Source: Juglans regia (Eukaryota > Streptophyta > Magnoliopsida > Fagales > Juglandaceae). Taken from it: a stretch of 64,000 nt of DNA. The notes under the pieces are model-generated. The model had not been told where the DNA came from, did no database searches, and saw nothing but the letters and a program-made list of their open reading frames with translations. Below are positions 34,701-46,504 of this stretch, one piece after another. Location of the stretch: positions 23,640,558 to 23,704,557 of the forward strand of contig NC_049916.1 in NCBI RefSeq assembly GCF_001411555.2. The letters are read 5' to 3'. How positions within the stretch are numbered: the stretch's first letter is position 1; each line of letters starts with the position of its first letter. Both the position numbers and the translations under genes were made by a program.

Positions 34701-35862
34701 CGACATGTTCTACCACGACTTCTGATAGCACTGTTATTAGAGAGGAAAGTCAGTCTTCATATGATAATTTTTTATTGGAGGTAATATCAAATAATCTTTT
34801 TTGTTTAATGATTATATATTATATTGTTGTTTCATATCACATATTGGCTTGAAAATATTTTTATTTATTTTTTGTATACAGGAATTTGATACATTTAGAC
34901 CTGATGAACTTTCTGGCTATATGAAAAAAAGTCAATTGGATCTTTACTTGGATGAACCTATGGCAGAAAGAAATGCAAAGATTGATATTCTTTCCTTTTG
35001 GAAAGGAAATGAATTTTGTTATCCTGATCTTGCTCGTATGGCTCGTGACATTTTGAGTGTTCCAGTTTCTACAGTTGCATCTGAATCTACTTTTAGTGTT
35101 GGTGGGCGTATCATTGATCAGTTTAGAAGTGCACTAAAAGCAGATATTGTTGAAGCATTAGTTTGCACTAGAGATTGGTTATATGGTGAAGAGCAAGGTA
35201 ATATTATAGTATTTTATTAAATAAATGACTGTAATTTTTCAATGATATAAAACTTTACTGATGTCTTTTTTTTAATAGAAATACAAGAAGAAGTTAAATT
35301 GGACGAGTTAACTGAAGATGTAATGGAGTTGGAGAACAACAAGGGCAAGGGCTTGGAGGACGCTCCACCTCATTCTTCAACTTCTAGATTTGTTTAGATT
35401 TGTGTTTTTAATTTTTATTATATTTGGGATTGTAATATTAATATATTTACTATGTGTGTTTTGTTTATCATATTTGAGATATAATTTTAATATATTGTTA
35501 CAATGTGTGTGGATATTTGTTTGGATTGTAATTTTAGACTTGTAGTTTTTTTTTTAGATATTATTTATATTTATAATTTATAATGGGATAAAACGGGTCG
35601 TGTCGGATCGTGTCATATCGTGTCAGTTCAATCCATTAATGTAAACGGGTTGAAACGGGTCGGATCGTGTCGTGTCAATTTATTTCCTAATGTGTCATAA
35701 CGGCTCGTGTCGTGTCAACCCGTTATCAAACCGTGTCGTGTTCGTGTTTAGAATTTTGACACGAAACTCTTAACGGGTCGTGTTCGTGTTGACCCATTAA
35801 CTGTAATGTATATACTCTGACACGACACGAACACGACCCGTTAACACGATTTGACACCCCTA
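31738..35862 (+). mobile_element. hAT transposon with intact transposase; 5' end not seen
   Basis: The 3' end is well marked: about 280 bases (35585-35862) of repeated CGGGTCGTGTC/CGTGTCGTGTCAA motifs finishing in TTTGACACCCCTA, a typical hAT end. The transposase gene has a probable non-coding first exon (GC-rich, ending at a GTAAG donor at 32064) and a 1.1-kb leader intron with acceptor CAG at 33161-33163. No TAGGGGTG-type 5' terminus is visible right of the N gap, so the left end is lost or hidden in the gap. The 3' end abuts Copia integrase sequence. Confidence 0.75.
33164..35397 (+). CDS. hAT transposase (BED zinc finger, dimerisation domain)
   Basis: Exons are 33164-34780, 34882-35197 and 35279-35397, joined in frame by GT-AG introns to 2052 nt (683 aa). 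An acidic N-terminus precedes a BED-type zinc finger (about 33-84: CKMCGVIYM, then MRRHIETC). The RNase-H-like transposase core follows (SLTSDLWTS with a conserved aspartate, FSLTLDNASSND, RCCAHILNLVVQDGL, RWNSTYLML). The hAT dimerisation domain lies in exon 2 (ILSFWKGNEF, then ILSVPVSTVASESTFS, then EALVCTRDWL). It is of the RICESLEEPER/Ac kind. No stop or frameshift is present, so it could be functional, or a domesticated gene, although the terminal repeats argue for a transposon. Confidence 0.88.
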
Positions 35863-38007
35863 GTGCGATCGATGATGACATATGTTGATCTACCAATACA
35901 TTTTTTAGGTGAAGCATTATCGACTGCTATATATATACTGAATAGAGTTGAAACTAAAGCGAAACTCCTTACACCTTACGAGTTATGGACGGGACATAAA
36001 CCAGACTTAAGTAAGCTCAAGTGTGGGGTTGTAAGGCACAAATGCTTATCCCAAGGCCACTAAGGGATAAATTAAAAAGCAAAACCTAGGAATGCAAGTT
36101 TATTGGGTATGTAGAAAATAGAAGTGGCTATAGATTTTATCATTCTGAAAGAGAATTGATAGAAAGTAGGGATGTCGTTTTCTTAAAAAATACGAACCTT
36201 ATTACTCCTGTTGATTAGATAGATTTATTAAATGATTTAGAGAATCAACAGATCTCCACAGAGTCTGACAATGAAAATTCAGATATTATTCAAATCCAAA
36301 ATAATAAAAATAAAAGAAAGTCAAATGAAAATCAATCTTCAGGTATTGATGTTGGAGACAGTGGGAGTAAAACATCCAGAAGACCATCAATATTATTTCA
36401 AGATCATTATGCACTAAATACCAGTTTGGAAAATTTAGATAATGTTCCTGAAAATTTTTCTGAGGCAGTCAATAGTGTTAATTCAAATAAATGGCTTAAG
36501 GCTATGAAAGATGAAATAGAATCAATAAACAAAAATAGTGTTTGGGAGTTAACGTATCTTCCAAAAAATATAAAAGTTATTGGCTGTAAATGGGTTCTCA
36601 GAAGAAAATTTAAAGTTGATAGTAGTTTGGAAATGTGCAAAGTAAGGTTAGTGGCCAAGGGATATACTCAACAACCAGGTGTAGACTTTGTGAATACATA
36701 TTCGCTTGTGGCGAAGTTCACATCGGTAAGAATCATCAGGTCAATTGTTGTCAAGATGAATTTAGAATTACATCAGTTAGATGTAAAAATAGATTTTCTC
36801 AATGGTGAATTAAAAGAGAATATATTTATGATTCAACCAGAAGGATTCCAAATTAAAGGACATGAAGAGAAAGTCTACAGGTTGAGGAAATCACTGTATG
36901 GACTTAAGCAATCTTCAAGACAGTAGTACTTGAAATTTCACCAAGCCATTTTGAAAATGAGATATGAAATGAGTCCACTAGATCATTGTGTATACATATG
37001 GAAAAATGATAATAAATTAACATTATTATCATTGTATGTTAATAATATATTACTGGCAGGTAATTGTCTAAATATGATGCATGAAACAAATGAATTCTTG
37101 AAATCTAAATTTGAAATTAAAGACATGGGTGAAGCTGTCTATGTTCTTGGTATAAGAATTTCTAGAGATAGAAATTCAAATCTATTTTATTTAGATCAAG
37201 AAAAATATCTAGAAAAAGTGCTTAAAAGATTTGATATGGAAAATTATAAATCTTTAAGTACGCCTTTTTGCAAAGTTGATACTTTAAATAAAATTATGTG
37301 CCCAAAAGATGATGAGGAAATAAGTGAAATGTTTAAAGTTCCCTATGCTCAAGCTGTCGGAAGCCTCGTGTATACAATGACAAGTACCAGACCCGATATT
37401 TGTCATGCAATAGGATTGGTAAGTAGATTTCAATCCAATCCAGGTAAAGAACATTGGCAAGCAGTGAAGCGTATATTAAGATATTTACAAGGTACCAAAA
37501 ATTTGAAATTGTGCTTTAGAAACAGTGATCTAGAATTAATCGGTTATCGTGATGCTGATTTTGGAAAGTGATATAGATGATAGAAAATCTATAACTGGAT
37601 ATATATTTCTATTTGGTGGAACAACAGTGTCTTGGTTAAGTAAGAAACAGGGCTGTGTTGTTAAGTCTACTATGGAAGCAGAGTATATTACTTGTAGTAC
37701 TCCAGTGAGTAATGTGATGTGGATAAAATGCTTTATTAAAAGCTTGAATTTGGGTACATCCACAGAACCACTCAATGTGTTTTGTGATAATCAATCTGTC
37801 ATTTCATTGATAAAAAGTAGTACACAGAGTTTCAAGGGAAAATACATTGATGGGAATTATCACTATATTTTAGATATAGTGGAAATAGGTGAGGTCAAAG
37901 TTAATTTTATTTTCTCGACCGAAATGGTAACAGATCTGATGACCAAATGTTTATCTCTGGAGAAATTCAAAGAATATGTGATTAGAATGGGATTGAGAGA
38001 AACCTAG
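35863..38007 (+). pseudogene. Copia integrase (part), reverse transcriptase, RNase H; defective
   Basis: It begins mid-integrase at VRSMMTYVDLP right at the hAT end, continues through YILNR and TPYELW motifs, then a broken linker to 36425. The reverse transcriptase frame (36426-36926) has KVRLVAKGYTQQPG and LHQLDVKIDFLNGEL. It is stopped by TAG at 36927-36929 and resumes at 36930 with LYVNNILLAG, where the catalytic YVDD has become YVNN. A frameshift near 37560 precedes RNase H (DDRKSITGYIF, STMEAEYI, VFCDNQSVI), ending at 38007. Two independent lesions make it inactive. The 5' part (LTR, gag, protease) is absent. Confidence 0.85.
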
Positions 38008-38078
38008 TTAAAGCAATCTCATGGTCGACATGCATAACTCAGCAAATTCTGGAGAGACCTAGAAAATTGGAGTTAAGG

Positions 38079-39159
38079 TGATATCCAAATGAAAATTTTG
38101 ATAATTTGTAAAGTCACCGATAAGGTGATCAAGAAAAACCTCAGGAATAGCCTTAGAGTGAGTACTTGACGAAATTTCAGTGCAGGTTGATTAACCAAGT
38201 AAAATGTTGATCGTGGTAAAGTCGATAATAAAGTGATTAAGGAAAGACTCAGGTGAGTAAGTACTTAGCGAGCATTCAATGACATTCACAAAAGTTTTAG
38301 TGAAATGTGATTTGATTACCCAACTAAATAGTTAATCATTTGCAAAATCATTGATAAAGTGATTATGGAAAACCTTAGGAATAGCCTCTAGAGGAAGTAC
38401 TTAACGAAAATTCAGCGCAGGTCGATACATGTATTTTATATTCGGCTGAAGTCGTCAATTGTGATAGGGGAATGAATAATTGATCCAATTACAAGATATG
38501 GATTATTGATCCAGTCACGGAAAAATGATGCAGTTCACTAAATTTTCCTTTTTAGTAAAATGAAGTCACTCCTAATATGTGATCAGTGGGACCACAAATG
38601 GTAAAGGGTGCGGTCATATAAGATAATGAGAAAAACGTGTGCACGTAGAGGCTTGTCATGCTCTGACGCTGATCTGCAAGAGTAGCAGATGAGAGTTGAG
38701 TAGTGGAAAGTTCATATTGGTACCAAGGTAAAATACTCAACTGGATCGTCACCGTTTTGTGTGATCAAGTGGAAGATATTATTCTAAGGGGTGTGATCAC
38801 CAAACGGTTTACCCATTAGAATAACACCCTCTAACATGGTGATAGTTCCCATAAGAGGTAATGTTTAAGGAAGTGTCAATAGACACAACCTTTTAATTTA
38901 GTCAAAAGATTGTGTCACATCTTAAAGTCGTGACATTTGTGTTACCATTGGTTAACCAATGGATGTGTCATTTACCAAATTGTGCATAATGGCCTATAAA
39001 TAGAGGTCATTAGTGCACAAATGAATGCACTCAATTCCTTTTGTTCATTACTAACTTGTGAAACAAATATCCTCACAGAAATATCAGCATATTACCATAA
39101 TTCAGCTTCCATTTGTTTTTTATTTCTCTACATATTGAACATCTCATGCTGACACATCA
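38079..39159 (+). mobile_element. Copia 3' LTR, first copy
   Basis: It follows RNase H and a purine-rich GGAGTTAAGG tract; it begins TGATATCC and ends CTGACACATCA. From 38140 on it matches 48147-49130 closely. Between about 38114 and 38420 it holds three imperfect repeats of roughly 110-130 bp, each with a GATAA-GTGATTA core followed by GAGTACTT or AAGTACTTA motifs. Its last base touches the duplicated GDSL unit. Confidence 0.7.
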
Positions 39160-40217
39160 AAGTGAGAATTTTCAGAGTGGATCCACCGGAAGTAGTACTT
39201 TAATTTCATACCCAATGGGGCCGGGCCACGAAAGCAAAACATGCATGTGCTTTAAAAGTTTTGTCCCCATTTTTAGCTACGTAAAAATTAATTGATATTT
39301 TAGCGAGAAATAATTTCTGCAATAAAATCTCATGATGTTGAGCATTGAATTAATGGTTGTTTAAAATCAAGAATTTTCTGGTCTTGCCATTTTTCAATGT
39401 CACATATTAATATATATTGCTAATTGCTATGTCTGCATGGATTAAGCTAGCATAGCGAGCTGTGTGTGCATGGCATGCACAACGTACGTCGTAGTAAGGA
39501 CCAAAGGAGTATATATATATTATATATAATACATATTTTTATTAGCCTTTCTTAGACTCTTCTAAGATTTTAACCCTTTTTCTCCTGTCTTTTACTGATT
39601 TCTTAGTTTTATCATCCTATATCATTGGTAACTCCAAGAGTACTAACCGGCCCCAAGAGGGACAAAAGACAACCGGCTGGCCTCCGGCAACGTCTGCATG
39701 CTTTTTGTTATGACAGGGAATTTGGCTTTTACATGTCACCACCACCAAATAATGATGATAATTTCAAGTTCTAAATTAAACCAGAAATGATAAATTACGC
39801 AGAAATATTGACAGCAATACATGAAAAGATCGCCATCGATCGGTAGAAATTTCTTATCGTTAGTACTGCATCTTTATCCATATATGGTACTACAATATCT
39901 GACTTATAATTCAAACTCATGCATTTTGTTCTCGTAGCTTTCTTTGTTTCACAAAGCCAAATCCAGTCAAACACATTAAACTAGGCAAAGTTGGCATATT
40001 TTCACGTTGTTTATAGCGATAAGAATTAAAGTGGTTTGCTCATTGTAATCACTGATTTTGGTCGATCCTCCGGGTCAACCCGGCCGTAAGAAAAGCTCTA
40101 GGACGATCCGCCCATCCAAACAATGGCTTTGTTCTTTTGCATGTATGCATTCTTGCTGAAGGAAAACGACCCCTTTACCGAGCACTCACATTATTGTAAC
40201 TTTCTGCAACATCTCTT

Positions 40218-40225
40218 TATATAAA
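40218..40225 (+). promoter_or_regulatory. Probable TATA box of first GDSL gene
   Basis: TATATAAA about 107 bases upstream of the start codon. It is conserved in the second copy at 52432-52439. Confidence 0.6.
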
Positions 40226-40331
40226 CCCTAGAAAGATCTTAATATTTCATCAGTGAAGTTTCAAGCATTATTGAAACGTACAGTCCTAAAAAAATTGAGA
40301 AAGTTTCCTTTCTGGTCATCAGTTCTTCCTC

Positions 40332-42324
40332 ATGGCAGAGACAAGCTTTGCCATTCTACTCTTATCCTTGGCGACGATTATCCTTAACGTTAATGCAGAT
40401 GCAGGCAGGCCTGCTGTTTTTATACTTGGGGACTCGACAGCAGATGTTGGGACCAACAATTTCTTGCCAGGCAGCCAGGCAAGGGCTGACTTCCCTTTCA
40501 ATGGCGTTGATTTTGCTTTCTCTATACCCACTGGAAGGTTTAGCAATGGCCTAAACAGTGCTGATTTTCTAGGTCAGTATAGTTCTAACACATGCATGCT
40601 GAGTACGTTGTTCAATCTTCTGCTTTACATTTCCCACGAAATGCATGCATTTGCTACGAATGATCGAAATCTCTCGTGGCCACGAATGACATAATTAATA
40701 CCTTATTTTTTTTCCATTATTATTATTATTATTATTATTATGATGGTTTCTCAACCTGAACCGGTACATGATACTCATGATCAGCCAAGCTACTGGGCTA
40801 CGAGAAAAGTCCACCACCATATCTTTCAACTGTAAATTACTCACGTTATAGTCTAACGAGGCAAGCCTTAAAGGGTATAAACTTCGCCTCTGGAGGGTCC
40901 GGCATTTTTCGTCTGACAGGACAATTACCGGTGAGGGCCTCTCGCTCTCTCTAGAAATTAAATTTATTAACATTCGTTCATGACTATTTAAACTGCAATG
41001 ATCTTTTTATAAGCGTGAGATTGATGACATGTTCTAATTATATTATTACTTTCTGCTCAGTCTGATTCACCAAACGGCAGGAAACAGAATGTGATTCCAA
41101 TGGCAGAGCAAATAGCGCAGTTTGAGAGTATTCGCAGCTCTCTTATGGCTGCAATGGGTCCCTTACCAACCTTAAGGTTTCTTTCCAAGTCTTTGTTCTT
41201 CATTAGTATTGGCAGCAATGATATCTTCGAATATTACCGTTCCAACAATAATTTATCAAAGGAACGCTTCTTCGCCAGTTTAGGATTCGCTTACGAGAAC
41301 CAATTAAAGGTACGTACGTAAGTCTCCTTTCTTTTTCTTTTTTTTTTTCAAATTTTATTTTAGAGCCTTGATAGCTACAAGCGGTTTAGCGCACCAAACT
41401 GCATACTAACATTGACATGACCTTTTTATTAAAAAGAAAAAAAAAATTGAGAGAAGAAAAGATCGTCTCATGAAAATTATTTTTATCTTCAATTCGCACC
41501 GTTTCATTAAATAGACGCCTTACATATCAGCATCGGTATGTGAACTCGCTTGCAAGAATAATTTTTCTTTATATTTTATAACTCATTTTATAACTAATTA
41601 ACGTAATTATTTAATTTTATTAAAATATATATTTATAAATTAGTAATCATAAAAAAATAAATAAAAAAGATATCAAGATAGCTGGCAGATGATGATCAGC
41701 TGATCACAATGGATTCTGATACCACGCTTGTACATGCAGGCTCTACTCGAACTGGGAGCTAGGAAGTTTGGGATTATAAGTGTCCCGTCAATTGGCTGTT
41801 GTCCATCTCAAAGGCTCAATAGTCCTAACGGGGGTTGTTTGGAGGAGTTGAACGATCATGCAAGAGCTTTTCACACAAAGATTGAGAGAATCTTGTACAG
41901 GCTCAGCGAAGAATATCAAGGCATGAAGTACTCACTTGGAAACGCCTTCGAGATGACAATTAATGTCATAGACAACCCACTTCCATACAGTAAGCTAGCT
42001 ACAATTTCACTCTATATATATATGATCTCCCATTGCGCGTACGTGCCAAATTAAGTACTATTGGGCCAGAATTTAGTCTGATGCAAATAACGTTTTTTTT
42101 CAGATTTTACGAACGTGAAGACTGCATGTTGTGGAGTTGGGAGGCTCAATGCAGAATCCAATTGCAATCCAAATGCAAATCTTTGTTCGAGTCGCAATAA
42201 TTACTTGTTCTGGGATTTGTTCCACCCAACAGAGGCTGCTGCTCAACTGGCAGCAGTAACTCTCTTCAGAGGTCCCACAAGATTTGTAGCCCCTATCAAC
42301 TTTTCTCAATTGGCCCAGGCGTAG
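40332..42324 (+). CDS. GDSL esterase/lipase, copy 1
   Basis: Exons are 40332-40572, 40785-40930, 41061-41309, 41740-41989 and 42104-42324. They join to 1107 nt (368 aa), the usual size and five-exon layout of plant GDSL lipases. Residues 1-22 form a secretion signal (AILLLSLATIILNVNA). Block I is ILGDSTADVGTNN with Ser35 as nucleophile; threonine replaces the usual leucine after GDS. The block II glycine is in FASGGSGIF. Block III is GSNDIFEY with Asn182. Block V is FWDLFHPTEAA with Asp333 and His336. It is a secreted SGNH hydrolase acting on ester bonds of lipids or cell-surface polymers; the substrate is unknown. It differs from the second copy at about fifteen residues (for example Lys versus Glu in exon 2, IERILYRLSEE versus IKSILCRLNEE). 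Confidence 0.92.
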
Positions 42325-42878
42325 TACGTACCCTAACTACTAGTCCTCGAGGGCCCAAGGCCTCCTGATCAAATAAGCAATTTCATTGCATTAAATCAAA
42401 TGTTTTTCTTTTCTTTTTTTCACGATATTATGCTTTTGAGAGCAATGTTGGTCGTTGATGTAATTTTTTGTATGGTTTGATCGATTAAGAACTCCTATTA
42501 CAAAATAAGAAAATAACTGTTATTACAGAACGAGTTTTTTCGAATGAATCTGTTACCTCTGGTTAAAATGTGTAGTGAAACATGATCTACATAAGAGGTC
42601 ATGTACCTCTAGTGTGAAGTTCTGCAGATTAACTTATGATTTAGGAAAACAAACATCTTTAATGTGGTAAAACCTCTTGGGATTTTGTTACTACCATAAT
42701 CGAGCTGAACTGATTTGAGAAAAAAAATAGCACTTCCATTGTGGCATGAAGATAAATACAATATCAAAAGACAGCATCAAATGAGGTTTCAAGATGGTTA
42801 GAACATTCAACATATTGTGATCACTCTCATTGGCAATCTGCAAATGCAAGGTTTATTAAAACCAGTTACAAAAGTAGG

Positions 42879-44887
42879 CAAACCCATTTCACACTCCCTC
42901 CCTTCTCCCCAACTTAAACATACTGCCTAATCCATCAACAATTCCAAACTTTTCTCTTCCTGACCCCGACTCCACCTACAGCTTGCCGACTCCCCTTATC
43001 CCACCCTACGAGCCCCCAAGCCTCTTCTCCCATACCACCTAATAACATATCAAACTCACTCTCTGCACCCCCACCTCCTCCCCCACCACCACCACTCTGA
43101 TGTTCCACTCGACCACGCAAAACTCCTACCCATCTTAACAACAACAACTGCCCCTCATTGCTTACCCCGCCACCTTTACAAACCATGCCATCGTCCCATT
43201 TACAGGAAGCTCGTGACTCCACTGCTCCTTCCTCATCATTGTTTGCGGAAACTCTCTGCCCACCTGGTAAAGCATTTCCTCTCTCTGCTACTCTTTCTTT
43301 CACGGATTATCTCCTTCATATTTTTCCTTTGCTTCCGTTATTTCATCATCTCATAAACCATCTTCATATGGTGAAGCTATTAAAAATCCTAACTGGTGCA
43401 AGGCTATGAGGTCTGAAATAGATGCTCTCGAACTCAACAACACTTAGTCCCTTGTTGACTTACCTCCTAGTAAACGTTCTATAGGCTGTAAATGGATTTT
43501 CAAGATCAAATATCACTCCAATGGCAGCATTGAACGCTACAAGACAAGTTTAGTTTCCAAAAGAGTTACCCAACAAGAAGGGCTTGACTACAAAGAAACT
43601 TTCTCACCCGTGGCTAAGCTCGCCACAGTTCGCACCTTATTGGCTGCTGCCTCCGTTCGAGGCTAGATCCCCAAACAATTCGATGTGCAAAATGCATTTC
43701 TTCGCGGCGACTTAGATGAAGAAGTATACATGCACACACCTCCTCGTTTTTCTAAGGGTTCTCCTTCACAAGTGTGCAGATTAAACAAGAGTCTTTACGG
43801 CTTTAAACAAGTCTCACGACAATGGTACCAAAAATTTTCTAATGCTTTGCTTGATTTTGGTTTTCAGCAATCTAAAGCAGACTATAGCCTTTTCACTCAA
43901 CTGAAAAATGGCTCCTTCACTGCACTCCTTGTTTACGTCGACGAGATCATTGTGGCAAGCTCAAATATGCAATCTGTTGATGCTCTCCAAGCATTTCTCA
44001 ATGAGCATTTTCGTATCAAGTCTCTTAGCGATCTTCGTTATTTTCTTGGCATCGAGGTAGCCCATTCTTCCAAGGGAATTTCCATTTGTCAGCGCAAATA
44101 TGCGCTTGATATTTTCGCAAATGCCGGCAAACTTGGTTCTCAGCCAATCAAAATCCCCATGGATTAGAACCTTAAACTTAGCAAATTACATGGAGAACCT
44201 CTCTCGGATCCAGTTCCATATCGACGTCTGGTTGGTCGGTTGCTCTATCTCACCCTCACAAGGCCCGATCTCTGCTACTCAGTTCATCACTTGAGCCAGT
44301 TCTTGTCAGCCCCGACAACAACACTTAAATGCAGCCCATCAAGTCCTACGTTACATCAAGAATGCTCCTGCACAAGGCTTGCTTTTCCCTTCTAGCTCCC
44401 CACTTACACTTCGTGCATATTCAGACTTTGATTGGGCATCATGTGCTGACTCACGTCGCTTGGTCACAGGTTTTTGTGTCTTCCTTGGCCACTCTTTCAT
44501 CTCATGGTGATCGAAGAAGCAGACAGTTGTATCAAGAAGCTATGTTAAGGCCGAATATAGGGCCATGGCCTCGACTTCCTGCAAATTGCAGTGGTTATCT
44601 TACATCTACCCATTTCTCTTCCAATTGATTTGTATTGTGACAACCAAGCCATGCTGCATATAGCCAGGAATCCCGTCTTTCACGAGCGCACCAAACATAT
44701 CGAGTTGGATTGTCACCTCATCTGCGACAAGATCCAAGCTGGATTTCTGCGTCCTTGTTCCATTCGATCAAATTCTCAGCTTGCGGATGTGTTCACCAAG
44801 GCTCTTCCTTCATCCCAATTTTTATCCTTGTTATCCAAGATGGAGATAGAAAATATCTATGCTCCATCTTGCAGGGGGATATCATAG
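42879..44887 (+). pseudogene. Copia fragment: linker, reverse transcriptase, RNase H; dead
   Basis: It starts exactly where duplication copy 1 ends. A proline-rich linker is followed by reverse transcriptase ([53 protein letters not shown]) and RNase H ([39 protein letters not shown]). The catalytic box reads YVDE instead of YVDD. Stops occur near 43447, 43663 and 44167, and frameshifts follow. It belongs to a different Copia lineage from the element at 35863. Gag, protease and integrase are missing. Confidence 0.82.
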
Positions 44888-46496
44888 AATAAAATTCCTC
44901 TACCAACTCACCAAAACAACTTGTGAGACACACAAAAGAATCATCAACAAACTTTCTAGCATAAAGAGTAATTTGTACAGATATTTAGAATAGCTTAGTA
45001 TTTTTACATCGTATAGAATTAGACGATTCCTTCTATATATTGTTTAATGTACAGCATAGATGAGAAATGAAAAAAGGTTCAGTCGAATTATTCCACACTG
45101 CGCCTTTGTCGTCTATTTTTTGCTCTGCTTCTTCTTTATCCCAGCTGAGCTTAGCCCCATTTTCACTAAATCTGACATGAACACTCGGATTGAACTTAAA
45201 AGGCTTGGTTGAGAAGGACTAGGAAAAATACTGGCTTACACGTGAGGGAGAGTGTAAGGAATAATCTCACATTACCTGTAGACAAGGTCTTGGACATATT
45301 TATAAGGAATGAACAATCATCTCTTGTTGAATCGGTTTTATGCAGAAATGAGTTAGGCCCATGAATTTCTTTAAAAGGAAATTTCAAACTCACATGCTTA
45401 AGACTTCGATCTATTTGGATAATAAAAATATCTCAGATAATCTGTGAATAATAGTGAAATAACAGTGAATCGTTTGTGAATAGTAGTGAACTAATATAAA
45501 AATATCTAAAAATAATTATTGTTTTATGTGTAAGGCCTGGCCGGTCTCTCTTCCTTCAGCTTGGGAAGCCTTGTATTATGCACATTAAATATGTCAGTCA
45601 CCTTTCTTTCTTATCATAAATGCTTTCTTAAGTTGTTGCCTAATTTGAAATGCTCAAATGGAAAATAATAATAATAATAAGATTGATCAAGTGGGCTCCC
45701 AACATTTATAACTATTTGTATAAATATTTTAGACTATCAAAAGAGTAATAACTCAAGCCTTCAAGTTCTTACCCCAAACACAAGGGGATCCTTTTTCCCA
45801 CGATAGGATACTTGAAACTTAATCATGCTCTCATTCTTTTCTAGCCCATGACCTTCTTCCTTGTTCACTGTTTCTGGAAAGTCCTTGCGCGAGGTTGAAG
45901 ACAACCCGGTCCAACGGTCATCCAGTTCGAAATTGGGAGGGACTAAAAGACAGTGTCGTTTGGTCCAACGGTAAGCAATTTCAAATTCCATCTGGACTAA
46001 ATGACATTGTTGTTCAGCCCAAGGAGAAAAACGACAATGTCGTTTTCAGCACTGAAGAGACACAACGGTCACCTCCAAACGACACCGTTTTTCCCCTTCA
46101 AGCTGAGCTACAAGCCGATCTCCGAGCCGAGCCGCTTACCGAGCCGCCGACCGCCGATTTTCTCCAAAACCCGATTTGCACCGACTGAACCGGTTTACTC
46201 GGTTTCCTGAACCAGTTCATGACAGATTTGTTCAATCGGGCCGTTCGAGATCATTTCAAGCCCGATTTGGTCCGTTCAAAACCCGTTGTGATCCAAATTT
46301 CCAAAACATTACAAAGCACCTTTTGGTCGAAATTATTGCCAGAAATTCTTTAACAAATGTGAAACATCAAGAAAATGTCGTGGATATCCTCAATCGGGGC
46401 ATCACTTTCATTATTCTCCTTATATAAAATATAATAGGAGAATTTCTAGGCTGCCACCTTAGATTAAATCCAAGGGTTATTATTACTATTAAGTTT
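44888..46496. other. Intergenic DNA with MITE-like piece and exon-like piece
   Basis: 44888-45100 may be the 3' LTR remnant of the preceding Copia. At 45410-45500 lies the AATAATAGTGAAAT-type repeat. At about 45768-45905 on the minus strand is an exon-like frame reading KDFPETVNKEEGHGLEKNES and ending KKDPLVFG before a GTAAG donor-like site. I do not recognise it. 46040-46290 is GC-richer with several GAGCCG and CGATTT repeats. Confidence 0.35.
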
Positions 46497-46504
46497 GTAA
46501 TAGC

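Larger units (their letters stand above)
39160..42878 (+). repeat. Segmental duplication unit, copy 1
   Basis: This segment matches 49630-55117 at high identity, including promoter, all GDSL exons, introns and about 550 bases of 3' flank. It begins AAGTGAGAATTTTCAGAG right after the Copia LTR. Homology ends at GTTACAAAAGTAGG, where a Copia fragment takes over. The copies are in direct orientation, about 12.2 kb apart between start codons. Confidence 0.92.
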
